From positions 45,225,653 to 45,289,652 of the forward strand of contig NC_065572.1 of NCBI RefSeq assembly GCF_937616625.2: 64,000 bases of DNA, given 5' to 3'. This stretch comes from Mercurialis annua (Eukaryota; Streptophyta; Magnoliopsida; Malpighiales; Euphorbiaceae). The translations under genes and the position numbers were made by a program. Under the pieces are notes generated by a model. The model was not told the DNA's origin. It did not search any database and saw only the letters and a list, made by a program, of their open reading frames with translations. Below, one piece after another: positions 25,003-36,128 of this stretch; within the stretch, counting starts at the first letter, position 1, and every line of letters starts with the position of its first letter.

Positions 25003-25019
25003 ATTATCTAAGCATGGTT
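25003..25019. repeat. Right target-site copy of the SINE stump
   Basis: ATTATCTAAGCATGGTT directly follows the stump, then AGAGATTATATTATGC. This is the same site and phase as the two full SINE copies, confirming a common insertion event rather than an independent one. Confidence 0.93.
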
Positions 25020-25262
25020 AGAGATTATATTATGCAAAGCGTGCGTGAAAAGTGACACTAGATTAGTATGTCGCGTATAAAGTCTATCTAACGCGTCGTT
25101 CCTAATACCTAAGCATGGTTAGGTTATATTACGCAAGGTGTGCGTGAAAAGTGACGCTAGATTAGTATGTCGCGTCTCAAGGCTCTTTAATGCGTAATAC
25201 GCAAAGTTTGCGTGGAAAGTGACGGTAGATTAGTATGTCGCGTGTCAAGGCTCTTTAATGCG

Positions 25263-28200
25263 TCGTTCTGATTACCTAAACATGGTTAGGATATAGTACG
25301 CAAAGTGTGCGTAAAAAGGATCAGTAGAATAGTATATTGTGTCTCAAGTCTCTTTAACGCGTCATTCTTATTACCCAAGCATGGTTAGGTTATATTACGC
25401 AAGGTGAGCGTGAAAAGTGATGCTAGATTAGCATGTCGCGTCTCAAGGCCCTTTAATGCGTCGTTCCGATTACCTAAGCATGATTAGGTTATACTACGCG
25501 AAGTTTGCGTGAAAAGTGACGCTAGATTAGTATGTCGCTTCTCAAGTCTCTTTAACGCGTCGTTTCGATTACCATGCTTATGTCGCGACACAAGTCTCTC
25601 TAACGCGTCGTTTTTATTACCTAAGCATGGTTAGGTTATAGTACGCAAATTGTGCGTAAAAAGGATCAATAGATAAGTATGTCGCGTCTCAAGTCTCTTT
25701 AACGCGCCGTTCCTATTACCTAAGAATGGTTAGGTTATATTACGCAAAGTGTGCTTTAAAAGTTACGCTAGATTAGTATGTCAAGTCTCCAATCTCTTTC
25801 ACGCGTCGTTCCGAATACTTAAGCATGGTTAGGTTATATTACGCAAAGTGTGCATAAAAAGTGACACTAGATTAGTATGTTTCGTATCAAGTCTCTTTAT
25901 CGCGTCGTTTCGATCACCATACTTATCTCGCGTCACAAGTCTCTTTAATGCGTCGTTCCGATTACCTATGCATGGTTAGGTTATATTACGCAAAGTGTGC
26001 GTGAAAAGTGAGGTTAGATTATTATGTCGCGTCTCAATTCTCTCTAACGCGTCGTTCCAATTTCCTAAGCATGGTTAGGTTATAATACGTAAAGTGTGCG
26101 TGAAAAGTGACACTACATTAGTATGTCGCGTCTCAAGTCTCTCTAACGCGTCATTCCGATTTACTGAGCATGGTTATGTTATATTACGCAACGCGTGCGT
26201 AAAAAGTTACGCTAGATTAATATTGCGTGTCTCAAGTCTTTTTAACGCGTCATTTCGATTACCATGCTTATGTCGCATCACAAGTCTCTCTAACGCGTCA
26301 TTCCGATTACCTAAGCATGGTTAGGTTATAGTACGCAAAGTGTGCGTGGAAAGGAGCAATAGTTTAGTATGTCAGTCTCAAGTCTTTTTAACACGTCGTT
26401 CCGATTACCTAAGTATGGTTAGGTTATATTACGCAAAGTGTGCGTGAAAATTAGTATGTCCAGTCTCAAGTCTCTTTAATGCGTCGTTCCGATTACCTAA
26501 GCATGGTTAGGTTTTATTACACAAAGTGTGCGTAAAAAGTGAGGCTAGATTAGTTTGTTTCGTCTCAATTCTCTTTAACGCGTCGTTTCGATTACTACAC
26601 TTATCTCGAGTCACAAGTCTCTTTACGCGTCGTTCCGATTACCTAAGCATGGTTAGGTTATATTACGCAAAGTGTGCGTGAAAAGTGACTTTATATTAGT
26701 ATGTCGCATCTCAAGTCTCTCTAACGCGTCATTCCGATTTCCTAAGCATCGTTAGGTTATATTACGCAAAGTGTCCGTGAAAAGTGACACTAGATTAGTA
26801 TGTCGCGTCTCAAGTCTCTCTAACGCGTCGTTCCGATATCCTAAGCATGGTTATGTTATATTACGCAACGCGTGCGTAAACAGTGACTCTAGATTAATAT
26901 TGCGCGTCTCAAATCTCTTTAACGCGTCTTTTCGATTACCATGCTTATGTCGCGTCACAAGTCTCTCGAACACGTCGTTCCGATTACCTAAGCATGGTTA
27001 GGTTGTATTACATAAAGTGTGCGTTGAAAATGACAATAGATTAGTATGTCGCATCTCAAGTCTATTTAACGCATCGTTCGAATTACTTAAGCATGGTTAG
27101 GTTATATTAGGCAGAGTGTACGTGAAAAATGACAATAGATTAGTATGTCGCGTCTTAAGTCTATCTAACGCGTTGTTCCGATTACCTTAGCATGGTTAGG
27201 TTATATTACGCAAACTGTGCGTGAAAAGTGACGCTAGATTAGTATGTCGCATCTCAATTCTCTTTATCGCGTTGTTCCAATTATCTAAGCATGGTTAGGG
27301 TATATTATGCAAAGCGTGTGTGAAAAGTGACATTAGATTAGTATGTCGCGTCTAAAGTCTATTTAACGCGTCGTTCCAATTACCTAAGGATGGTTAGGTT
27401 ATATTACGCAGTGTGAGTGAAAAGTGACGCTAGATTAGCATGTCGCGTCTCAAGGCTCTTTAATGCGTCGTTCCGATTAGCTAAGCATGGTTAGGTTATA
27501 ATACGCAAAGTTAGCGTGAAAAGTGACGCTAGATTAGTATGTCGCGTGTCAAGGCTCTTTAACGCGTCGTTCCGATTACCTAACCATGGTTAGGCTATAG
27601 TACGCAAAGTGTGCGTAAAAAGGATTAATTTATTAGTATTTCGCATCTCAAGTATCTTTATCGCATTGTTCCTATTACATAAGCATGGTTAGATTATATT
27701 ACGCAAAGTGTGCAGGAAAAGTGACGCTAGATTAGTATGTCCTGGCTCAAATCTCTTTAAAGCGTTGTTGCGATTACCTAAGCATGGTTAGGTTCTATTA
27801 CGCAAAGCGTGTGTAAAAAGTGATGCTAGGTTAGTATGTTTCGTCTCAAGTCTCTTTAATGCGTCGTTTCGCTTACCATACATATCTCGCGTCACAAGTC
27901 TCGTTAACGCGTCGTTCCGATTACCTAAGCATGGTTAGGTTATATTACGCAATGTGTGCGTGAAAAGTGACGTTAGATTAGTACGTCGCGTCTCAAGTCT
28001 CTCTAATGCGTCGTACCGATTTACTAAGCATGCCTAGGTTATATTACGCAAAGTGTGCGTAAAAAGTGACACTAGATTAGTATGTCGCGTCTAAAGTCTC
28101 CATACGCGCCGTTCCCATTTCCGAAGCATGGTTATGTTATATTACGCAAAGTGTGCGTAAAAAATGACGCTAGATTAATATTGCGCGTCTCAAGTCTCTT

Positions 28201-31200
28201 GAACGCGTCATTTCGATTATCATGCTTATGTCGCGTCACGAGTCTCTCTAACGCGTCGTACCAATTTCCTAAGCATGGTTAGGTTATATTACGCAAAGTG
28301 TGCGTGAAAAGTGACTTTAGATTAGTATGTCGCATCTCAAGTCTCTCTAACGCGTCGTTCCGATTTCCTAAGCATGGTTAGGTTATATTACGCAAAGTGT
28401 CCGTGAAAAGTGACACTAGATTAGTATGTCGCGTCTCAAGTCTCTCTAACGCTTCGTTCCGATATCCTAAGCATGGTTTGGTTATATTACGCAAAGTGTG
28501 CGTGAAAAGTGACGCTAGATTAGTATATCCTACCTCAAGTCTCTCTAACGCGTCGTTCCGATTTCCTAAGCATGGTTAAGTTATATTACGCAAAGTGTGC
28601 GTGAAAAGTTACAATTATTTAATATGTCGCGTCTCAAGTCGATTTAAAGCGGTGTTGCGATTACCTAACCATGGTTAGGTTATAGTACGCAAAGTTTGCT
28701 TGAAAAGTGACGCTAGATTAGTATATTGCGTCTCAATTCTATTTAACGCGTTGTTCCGACTAAGCTTGGTTAGGTTATATTACGCGAAGTGTGCGTGAAA
28801 AGTGACGCTAGATTAGTATGTCGCGTCTCAAGTCACTTTAACGCGTCGTTCCAATTACCATGCTTATGTCGCGTTAACGCGTCGTTTCGATTACCTAAGC
28901 ATGGTTATGTTATTATTACGCAAAGTGTGCGTGATTAGTGACGCTAGATTAGTATGCCGCGTCTGAAGTATCTTTAACGCGTCGTTCCGATTACTTAAGC
29001 ATGGTTAAGTTATTTTCTCAAAGTGTGCATGAAAAGTGATGCTAGATTTGTATGTCGCGTCTCAAGTCTCTTTAACGCGTCATTTCGATTACCATTCTTA
29101 GCTTGCGTCACAAGTCTCTTTAACGCGTCGTTATGATTACCTAAGCATGGTTAGGTTATATTACGCAGAGTGTGCGTCAAAAGTGATACTAGATTAGTAT
29201 ATCGTATCTTAAGTCTCTCTAACGGTCGTTCTAATTTCCCAAGCATGGTTAGGTTATATTACGCAAAGTGTGCGTGAAAAGCGACGCTAAATTAGTATGT
29301 CACGTGTCAAGTCTCTCTAACACGTCGTTCCGATTTCCTAAGATGATTATGTTATATTACGCAAAGTGTGCGTGAAAAGTGACGCTAGATCAGTATATCC
29401 TACCTCACGTCTCTCTAACGCGTCGTTCCGATTACCTATGCATGGTTAGGTTATATTACGCAAAGTGTGCGCTAAAGGTTACGTTAGATTAGTACGTCGC
29501 ATCTCAAGTCTCTTTAACGTGTCGTTCTGATTACCGAATCAAGGCTAGGTTATATTAAGCAAAGTGTGCGTGAAAAGTGACGCTAGATTAGTATGTCCAG
29601 TCTCAAGTCTCTTTAATGCGTCGTTCCGATTACCTAAGCATAGTTAGGTTATATTACACAAAGAGTGCGTTAAAAGTGACGCTAGATTAGTATGTCGCGT
29701 CTCAAGTCTCTTTAACGCGTTGTTTCGATTACCATGCTTATGTCGCGTCACAAGTCTCTCTAACGCATCGTTCCGATTATCTAAGCATGGTTAGGTTATA
29801 TCACGCAAAGTGTGCGTGAAAAGTGACGTTATATTAGTATGTCGCGTCTCAAGTCTCTTTAACGCGTCGTTTCGATTACCATGCTTATCTCGCATCACAA
29901 GTCTCTTTAACTCGTCATTGTGATTACCTAAGCATGGTTAGGTTATATTACGCAAAGTGTGCGTGAAAAGTGACACTAGATCAGTATATCCTACCTCAAG
30001 TCTCACTAACGCGTCGTTTCGATTTCCTAAGCATGGTTATGTTATATTACGCAAAGTGTGCGTGAAAAGTGACACTAGATCAGTATATCCTACCTCAAGT
30101 CTCACTAACGCGTCGTTTCGATTTCCTAAGCATGGTTATGTTATATTACGCAAAGTGTGCGTGAAAAGTGACGCTAGATTATATGACTCGTGTCAAGTCT
30201 CTTTAACACGTCGTTCCGATTTCCTAAGCATGGTTAGGTTATATTACGCAAAGTGTGCGTAAAAAAGTGACGGTATATTAGTATATCGCGTCTCAAGTCT
30301 CTTTAACACGTCGTTCCAATTACCTAAGCATGGAAAGCTTATATTACGCAAAGTGTTTTGAAAGGTGACGGTAGATTAGTATATCGCATCTCAAGTCTCT
30401 TTAATGTGTCGTTCTAATTACCTAACCATGGTTTGGTTATGTTACGCAAGGTGTGCGTGAAAAGTGACGCTAGATTAGTATGTCGCATCTCAATGCTCTT
30501 TAACGCGTCGTTCTGTTTACCTAAGCATGGTTAGGTTATATTACGCAATGTCTGTGTGAAAAGTGACGCTATATTAGTATCTTGCGTCTCAAGTCTCTTT
30601 AACGCGTCGTTTTGATTACCATGCTTATTAACCTGTCATTCCAATTACCTAAGCATAGTTAGGTTATATTACGCAAAGTGTGCGTGAAACGTTACTCTAG
30701 ATTAATATGTCGCTACTCAAGTCTCTATGATGCGTCGTTCTGATTACCTAAGCATGTGTAATAACTGACGCTAGATTAGTATGGTGCGTTTCAAGTCTCT
30801 TTAACGCGTCGTTTCAATTACTGTGCTTATGTCGCGTCACAAGTGTCTCTAACGCGTCGTTCTGATTACCTAAGCATGGTTAGATTATATATTACGCAAA
30901 GTGTGCATGAAAAGTGACAATGTATTAGTATGTAGCATCTCAAGTCTTTTTAACGCGTCGTTCCGATTACCTAGGCATGGTTAGGTTATTTTACGCAAAG
31001 TGTGCGTGAAAAGTGACGCTAGATTAGTATGACGCGTCTCAAGTCTCTTTAATGCGTATTCCGATTACCTAAGCATGGTTAGGTCATATTACGTTATGTG
31101 TGCGTGAAAAGGGACGCCAGATTAGTATGTCGCATCTCAAGTCCTTTAACGCGTCTTTCCGATTATGTAAGCATGGTTAGGTTATATTACGCAAAGAGTG

Positions 31201-32070
31201 CGTGAAAAGTGATGCTAGATTAATGTGTCGCTACTCAAGTCTCTTTAATGTGTCGTTCCGATTTCCTAAGCATGGTTAGGTTATAGTACGCAAAGTTTGT
31301 GTGAAAAGTGACGCCATATTAGTATGTCGCCTCTGAAGTCTCTTTAACGCGTCGTTCCGATTATCTAAGCATGGATAGGTTATTTTACGAAAAGTGTGCG
31401 TGAAAAATGACGCTAAATTAGTATGTCGCGTCTCAAGTCTCTTTAACGCATTGTACCGATTACCTAAGGATGGTTAGGTTACTTCACGAAAAGTGTGCAT
31501 GAAAAGTAACAAACATTAGTATGTCGCGTCTCTAGTCTATTTAACGCGTCATTCCGATTACCTAAGCATGGTTAGGTTATATTACGCAAAGTGTGCATGG
31601 AAAGTGACGCTAGATTAGTATGTCGCATCTCAATTCTCTTTAACGCGTTGTACCGATTACCTAAGGATGGTTAGGTTACTTTACAGAAAGTGTAGGTGAA
31701 AAGTGATGCTAGATTAGTATGTCGTGTCTTAAGTCTATTTAACGCGTCGTTCTGATTATCAAAGCATGGTTAGGTTATATTACGCGAAGTGTGTGTGAAA
31801 AGTTATGCTAGATTAGTATGTCGCGTCTCAATTCTCTTTAACGCGTTTTTCCGATTTCCTAAGCATGTTTAGTTTATATTATGCAAAGTGTGCGTGAAAA
31901 GTTACGCTAGATTAGTATGTCGCGTCTCAAGTCTCTTTAACGTGTCGTTTCGATTACCATGCTTATCCCGCGTCCCAAGTCTCTTTAACGCGTCGTTGCG
32001 ATTACCTATGCATGGTTAGGTTATATTACGCAAAGTGTGCGTGAAAATTGACGCTAAATTAGTATATCAT
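25263..32070 (-). repeat. Macro-repeat copy 2, part A'
   Basis: This is the partner of 9,060-15,769. Shared private landmarks include TGGTTTGGTTATGTTACGC (about 14.13 and 30.43 kb), GCATGGAAAGCTTATATT (14.03 and 30.33 kb) and GCATGTTTAGTTTATATT (15.56 and 31.86 kb). Point differences are few. It contains one extra 99-bp monomer at 29.96-30.16 kb relative to copy 1. Confidence 0.88.
29961..30158 (-). repeat. Recent 99-bp monomer duplication
   Basis: Two consecutive monomers starting at 29961 and 30060 appear identical over 99 bp, including the rare variants GATCAGTATATCCTACC and GTCTCACTAACGCG. The paired position in copy 1 (about 13.75-13.86 kb) has one. It accounts exactly for the change of offset from 16,202 to 16,301, so it postdates the macro-repeat duplication. 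Confidence 0.92.
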
Positions 32071-34674
32071 ACCTCAAGTCTATCTAACGCGTCGTTCCGA
32101 TTTCCTCAGCATGGTTAGGTTATATTACGCGAAGTGTGCGTAAAAAGTCACAATTAATTAGTATGTCGCGTCTCAAGTCGATTAAAAGCGGCGTTGCGAT
32201 TACCTAACCATGATTAGGTTATAGTACGCAAAGTTTGCTTGAAAACTGACGCTAGATTAGTATATATCGCGTGTCAATTCTATTTAACGCGTTGTTCCGA
32301 TTAACTAAGCATGGTTAGGTTATATTACGCAAAGTGTGCGTGAAAAGTGACGCTAGATTAGTATGTCGCGTCTCAAGTCACTTTAACGCGTCGTTCCGAT
32401 TACCATGATTATGTCGCGTCACAAGTCTCTCTAATGCATCGTTCCGATTACCTAAGCATGGTTAGGTTAAGTGTGCATGAAAAGTGACGCTAGATTAGTA
32501 TGCCGCGTCTCAGGTGTCTTTAACGCGTCGTTCCGATTACCTAAGCATGGTTTGGATATATCACACAAAGTGTGCGTGAAAAGTGACGCTAGATTAGTAT
32601 GTCGCATCTCAAGTCTCTTTAACGCGTCGTTTCGATTACCATGGTTATCTTGTGTCACAAGTCTATTTAACGCGTCGTTTCGATTACCTAAGCATGGTTA
32701 GGTTAACATTAAGCAGAGTGTGCGTGAAAAGTGACGTTAGATTAGTATATCGTATTTCAAGTCTCTCTAACGCGCCGTTTTTATTTCCCAAGCATGGTTA
32801 GGTTATATTACGCAAAGTGTGCGTAAAAAGTGACGCTAGATTAGTATTACGCGTCTCAAGTCTCTTTAACACGTCGTTCCGATTACTTAAGCATTGTTAG
32901 GTTATATTTCGCAAAGTGTGCGTGAAAAGTTATGTTAGATTAGTATGTCGCGTCTCAAGTCTCTTCAACGTGTCGTTCTGATTACCTAAGCATGGATAGA
33001 TTATATTACGCAAGGTGTGCGTGAAAAGTTACGCTAGATTAGTATGTTGCGTCTCAAGGATCTTTAACGCGTCGTTCCGATTACCGAAGCATGGTTAGGT
33101 TATATTACGCAACGTGTGCGTGAAAAGTGACACTAGATTAGTATGTCGCATCTCAAGGCTCTTTAATGCGTCGTTCCGATTACCTAAGCATGGTTAGTAT
33201 ATCGCGTCTCAAGTCGATTTAAAGTGGTGTTGCAATTACCTAACTATGGTTAGGTTATAGTACGCAAAGTTCGCTTGAAAAGTGACGCTAGATTAGTATA
33301 TTGCGTCTCAATTCTATTTAACGCGTTGTTCCGACTAAGCATGGTTAGGTTATATTACGCAAAGTGTGCGTGAAAAGTGACGCTAGATTAGTATGTCGCG
33401 TCTCAAGTCACTTTAACGCGTCGTTCCGATTACCATGCTTATGTCGCGTCACACAAGTCTCTCTAACGCGTCGTTTCGATTACCTAAGCATGGTTATGTT
33501 ATTATTACGCAAAGTGTGCGTGAAAAGTGACGCTAGATTAGTATGCCGCGTCTCAGGACTCTTTAACGCGTCGTTCCGATTACTTAATCATGGTTAGGTT
33601 ATTTTACACAAAGTTTGCGTGAAAAGTGATGCTAGATTTGTATGTCGCGTCTCAAGTCTCTTTAACGCGTCGTTTCGATTACCATTCTTATCTTGCGTCA
33701 CAAGTCTCTTTAACGCGTCGTTATGATTACCTAAGCATGGTTAGGTTATATTACGCAGAGTGTGCGTCAAAAGTGATGCTAGATTAGTATTTCGTAGCTC
33801 AAGTCTCTCTAACGGTCGTTCCGATTTCCCAAGCATGGTTAGGTTATATTACGCAAAGTGTGCGTGAAAAGCGACGCTAAATTAGTATGTCACGTGTGAA
33901 GTCTCTCTAACACGTCGTTCCGATTTCCTAAGATGATTATGTTATATTACGCAAAGTGTGCGTGAAAAGTGACGCTAGATCAGTATATCCTACCTCAAGT
34001 CTCTCTAACGCGTCGTTCCGATTACCTAAGCATGGTTAGGTTATATTACGCAAAGTGTGCGCTAAAAGTTACGTTAGATTAGTATGTCACATCTCAAGTC
34101 TCTTTAACGTGTCGTTCTGATTACCTAAGCAAGGCTAGGTTATATTATGCAAGCTGTGCGTTAAAAGTTACGCTAGATTAGTATGTCGCGTCTCAAGGCT
34201 CTTTAATGCGTCATTCCGATTACCTAAGCATGGTCAGGATATATTACACAAAGAGTGCGTTAAAATTGACGCTAGATTAGTATGTCGCGTCTCAAATCTC
34301 TTTAACGCGTTGTTTCGATTACCATGCTTATGTCGCGTCACAAGTCTCTCTAACGCATCGTTCCGATTATCTAAGCATGGTTAGGTTATATCACGCAAAG
34401 TGTGCGTGAAAAGTGACGTTATATTAGTATGTCGCGTCTCAAGTCTCTTTAACGCGTCGTTTCGATTACCATGTTTATCTCGCGTCCCAAGTCTCTTTAA
34501 CTCGTCATTGTGATTACCTAAGCATGGTTAGGTTATATTACGCAAAGTGTGCGTGAAAAGTGACACTAGATCAGTATATCCTGCCTCAAGTCTCACTAAA
34601 GCGTCATTCCGATTTCCTAAGCATGGTTAGGTTATATTACGCAAAGTGTGCGTGAAAAGTGACGCTAGATTATA

Positions 34675-34679
34675 TGACT
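34675..34679. repeat. LTR target-site duplication, left (TGACT)
   Basis: TGACT precedes the LTR and is repeated at 36124. The empty site is visible in the paralogous loci as GATTATATGACTCGTGTC near 13.88 kb and 30.18 kb, which has only one TGACT. Confidence 0.93.
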
Positions 34680-34680
34680 T

Positions 34681-34703
34681 GATAGGAGTAAAATACTCCT
34701 ATC
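34681..34703. repeat. Terminal hairpin of the LTR
   Basis: GATAGGAGTA and TACTCCTATC are perfect 10-base inverted arms separated by AAA, placed directly after the first T of the LTR. The right end of the LTR has no matching hairpin. Confidence 0.92.
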
Positions 34704-34779
34704 TTTAGGATGTGTTTTCGTATGCTTTTATGTGCTTTCACCCCACTTTTATATGGAATGGATTAGCTTATAGAGGGTG

Positions 34780-34900
34780 TTTATGTTTCAGGGAATCAAG
34801 AGCATTACGAAGAGTTTTGAGGCCGGAATAGTGGAAAATGAGCGGAAGCGGAAGTCGAGCGCGAAAGAAGTCGAAAGCCGGAAGCAAAAGAAGTAAATCC
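34780..34900. other. LTR upstream region without a clear gene
   Basis: Purine-rich sequence after 34783 contains a 37-codon frame rich in Lys, Arg and Glu ending at 34896. There is no recognisable domain, and it lies in the presumed U3 region upstream of the TATA box. I treat it as non-coding. Confidence 0.5.
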
Positions 34901-34914
34901 TCCCTTCTGAAGAG

Positions 34915-35047
34915 GTGTCTCGAATCGAGACACCCCACTTATTTAGGTGTCTCGAGTCGAGACACAAGTTTTGGAGAAGCAGATTAATCTGCTTAGTGTG
35001 TCTCGAATCGAGACACACTCATAAGTTGAGTGTCTCGATTCGAGACA
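34915..35047. promoter_or_regulatory. Cluster of four GTGTCTCGA/TCGAGACAC palindromes in LTR U3
   Basis: GTGTCTCGAATCGAGACAC occurs at 34915-34933 and 34998-35016, with GTGTCTCGAGTCGAGACAC at 34947-34965. TGTCTCGATTCGAGACA is at 35031-35047. Each is a near-perfect inverted repeat about an odd or two-base centre, and the copy at 34998 extends to 25 bp (34995-35019). Centres are spaced 32, 51 and 32 bp. All lie 100-230 bp upstream of the TATA box, a position typical of transcription-factor sites in U3; that role is inferred, not shown. Confidence 0.85.
34977..34994. promoter_or_regulatory. Perfect 18-bp palindrome AAGCAGATTAATCTGCTT
   Basis: This perfect dyad sits between the second and third TCTCGA palindromes and has a different sequence. 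Its ATTAAT centre resembles a homeodomain-type core, which is only a suggestion. It makes five palindromes within 133 bp. Confidence 0.88.
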
Positions 35048-35144
35048 AGAGGAAAGGAGGGATTTCAGCTTTTCTCAGAACATTTCCCTATTGGGCCAAA
35101 CATTCTAGATGGGTTGTATTTTTATTCCCTATTTTGGGTAGTAC

Positions 35145-35151
35145 TATATAA
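35145..35151 (+). promoter_or_regulatory. LTR TATA box
   Basis: TATATAA in the context GTACTATATAAGGATAC is the best core-promoter match in the LTR. It follows the palindrome cluster and precedes an AT-rich stretch, dividing the LTR into about 465 bp of U3 and about 970 bp of R plus U5. The transcription start is not visible. Confidence 0.65.
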
Positions 35152-35596
35152 GGATACATTATTTTTCCCTTTTTAGGGTTATGCACTAGATTTAGATTTG
35201 TAGCCCCCATTTCCTTTTACCATTCTCAGCTTTTTGAATTACACTAGTTCTTAGTGCTATTTTGAGTTTCATGTTATGAATTGAAGATTATTATTATTAA
35301 TAGAAGATTGTTGGTTTCTCATTATTGTTCTTCATTATCTCTTTTATGCTTGGATCTTCAATTATTGCAAGGTAATTAATCTCTAAACTATGATTACTCC
35401 TAATGCTTACTTATTAGTTATTGCTATGATGTTTGTGATGAGTAGCTAAATCCTTAGTTTAGGGGTTGTTGATGAAGTTTGGTTGTGATTAGTTGACTAG
35501 GGTTTGATTTGGGTATTAGGGTTTGTAGTGATTTGTATGCTTAATGCCTAGGATAGATTGATCTCCTAATCCTAGGTTAAGAGGGTAATTAATTAG

Positions 35597-35801
35597 GCGA
35601 GAGTCACTTAATAACCCGGAATTAGCAAATCACTTAATTAGGGTTTAATCACGCGAGAGCGGTTTAGGGCTTAATCGGTTTTAGGTTAAACTTCGTGATT
35701 GGATTAAATTGGTATAATCGAAATCTAATTACGCGAGAGCGATTTAGATTTCGGGGTATTAATTTAATTACAATTAGTTCTAATTGCGGACTCGAGAGAG
35801 C
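35597..35801 (+). repeat. Recurrent GCGAGAG motifs in the LTR U5 part
   Basis: GCGAGAGTCACTTAA (35597), ACGCGAGAGCGGTTTAG (35651), ACGCGAGAGCGATTTAG (35731) and CTCGAGAGAGCAGATTAG (35791) form a loose series. The second and third are exactly 80 bp apart, each followed by a TTTAG-type element. This resembles motifs in the untranslated leader of some plant Ty3/gypsy LTRs; the function is unknown. Confidence 0.7.
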
Positions 35802-36123
35802 AGATTAGGCACTTTTGAAAACTTGACCCGAACTAATTACCAAATCAACCCCGGTTAGCTAGAACGTTTCAAATCGATTTAACAACCTCTAAACGCCTTT
35901 TACCTATTGTTTTATCCCGTTTATTAATTAATTGCTTTAGTTTTTAATTGCTTCAAGTGTTAATTTCACTAGTTTTAAATTCCGTAATCATTACTATAAT
36001 TCCAATTGATCGTTGCTTTCCGAATTGAATTTCCAAATACGTGTTCGCTCACTTTAAACCTCTTGTCTTCGTGGGATCGATTCCGTATTTCCGGATTACT
36101 ACAAGTTAGTATTTTTGCTAACA

Positions 36124-36128
36124 TGACT
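36124..36128. repeat. LTR target-site duplication, right (TGACT)
   Basis: TGACT repeats the five bases at 34675-34679 and then continues CGTGTCAAGTCTC, exactly restoring the uninterrupted satellite seen near 13.89 kb. Confidence 0.93.

Larger units (their letters stand above)
8203..34674 (-). repeat. 99-bp satellite array, reverse segment 2a
   Basis: The same monomer runs in reverse sense (AAGTCTCTTTAACGCGTCGT and CCTAAGCATGGTTAGG on the plus strand). Most copies are full length, with 48-bp short units recognisable as GATTACCATGCTTATGTCGC. Two SINE-derived interruptions occur at 18.1 and 25.0 kb. The segment is organised into long duplicated blocks annotated separately. No gene is present; the longest frames simply follow the 33-codon period. 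Confidence 0.97.
34680..36123 (+). mobile_element. Solo LTR of an LTR retrotransposon (1,444 bp)
   Basis: The insertion starts TGATAGGAGT, ends GCTAACA (TG...CA termini) and is flanked by a perfect 5-bp duplication, which is the signature of LTR retrotransposon integration. There is no primer-binding site, gag-pol or second LTR, so it is a solo LTR, usually made by recombination between the two LTRs of a full element (family knowledge). The orientation follows the TATA box at 35145. Length and U5 style (repeated GCGAGAG motifs, GTGGGATCGATTCC near the end) suggest a plant Ty3/gypsy element, possibly Tat- or Athila-like; this is a guess. Equivalent sites in three related blocks lack it, so it is younger than the satellite duplications. 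Confidence 0.93.

Noticed and set aside
24950..25020. A second, independent SINE insertion
   Set aside because: The stump has the same right target duplication and the same downstream AGAG variant as the full copies, so it is a truncated paralogue of the same insertion.
34788..35151. Open frames of 76-78 codons on both strands within the solo LTR
   Set aside because: They run through the palindrome cluster in the U3 region; the repeated SRIET/ESRH-type peptides are simply translations of the TCTCGA dyads. No gag, protease or other element domain is visible.
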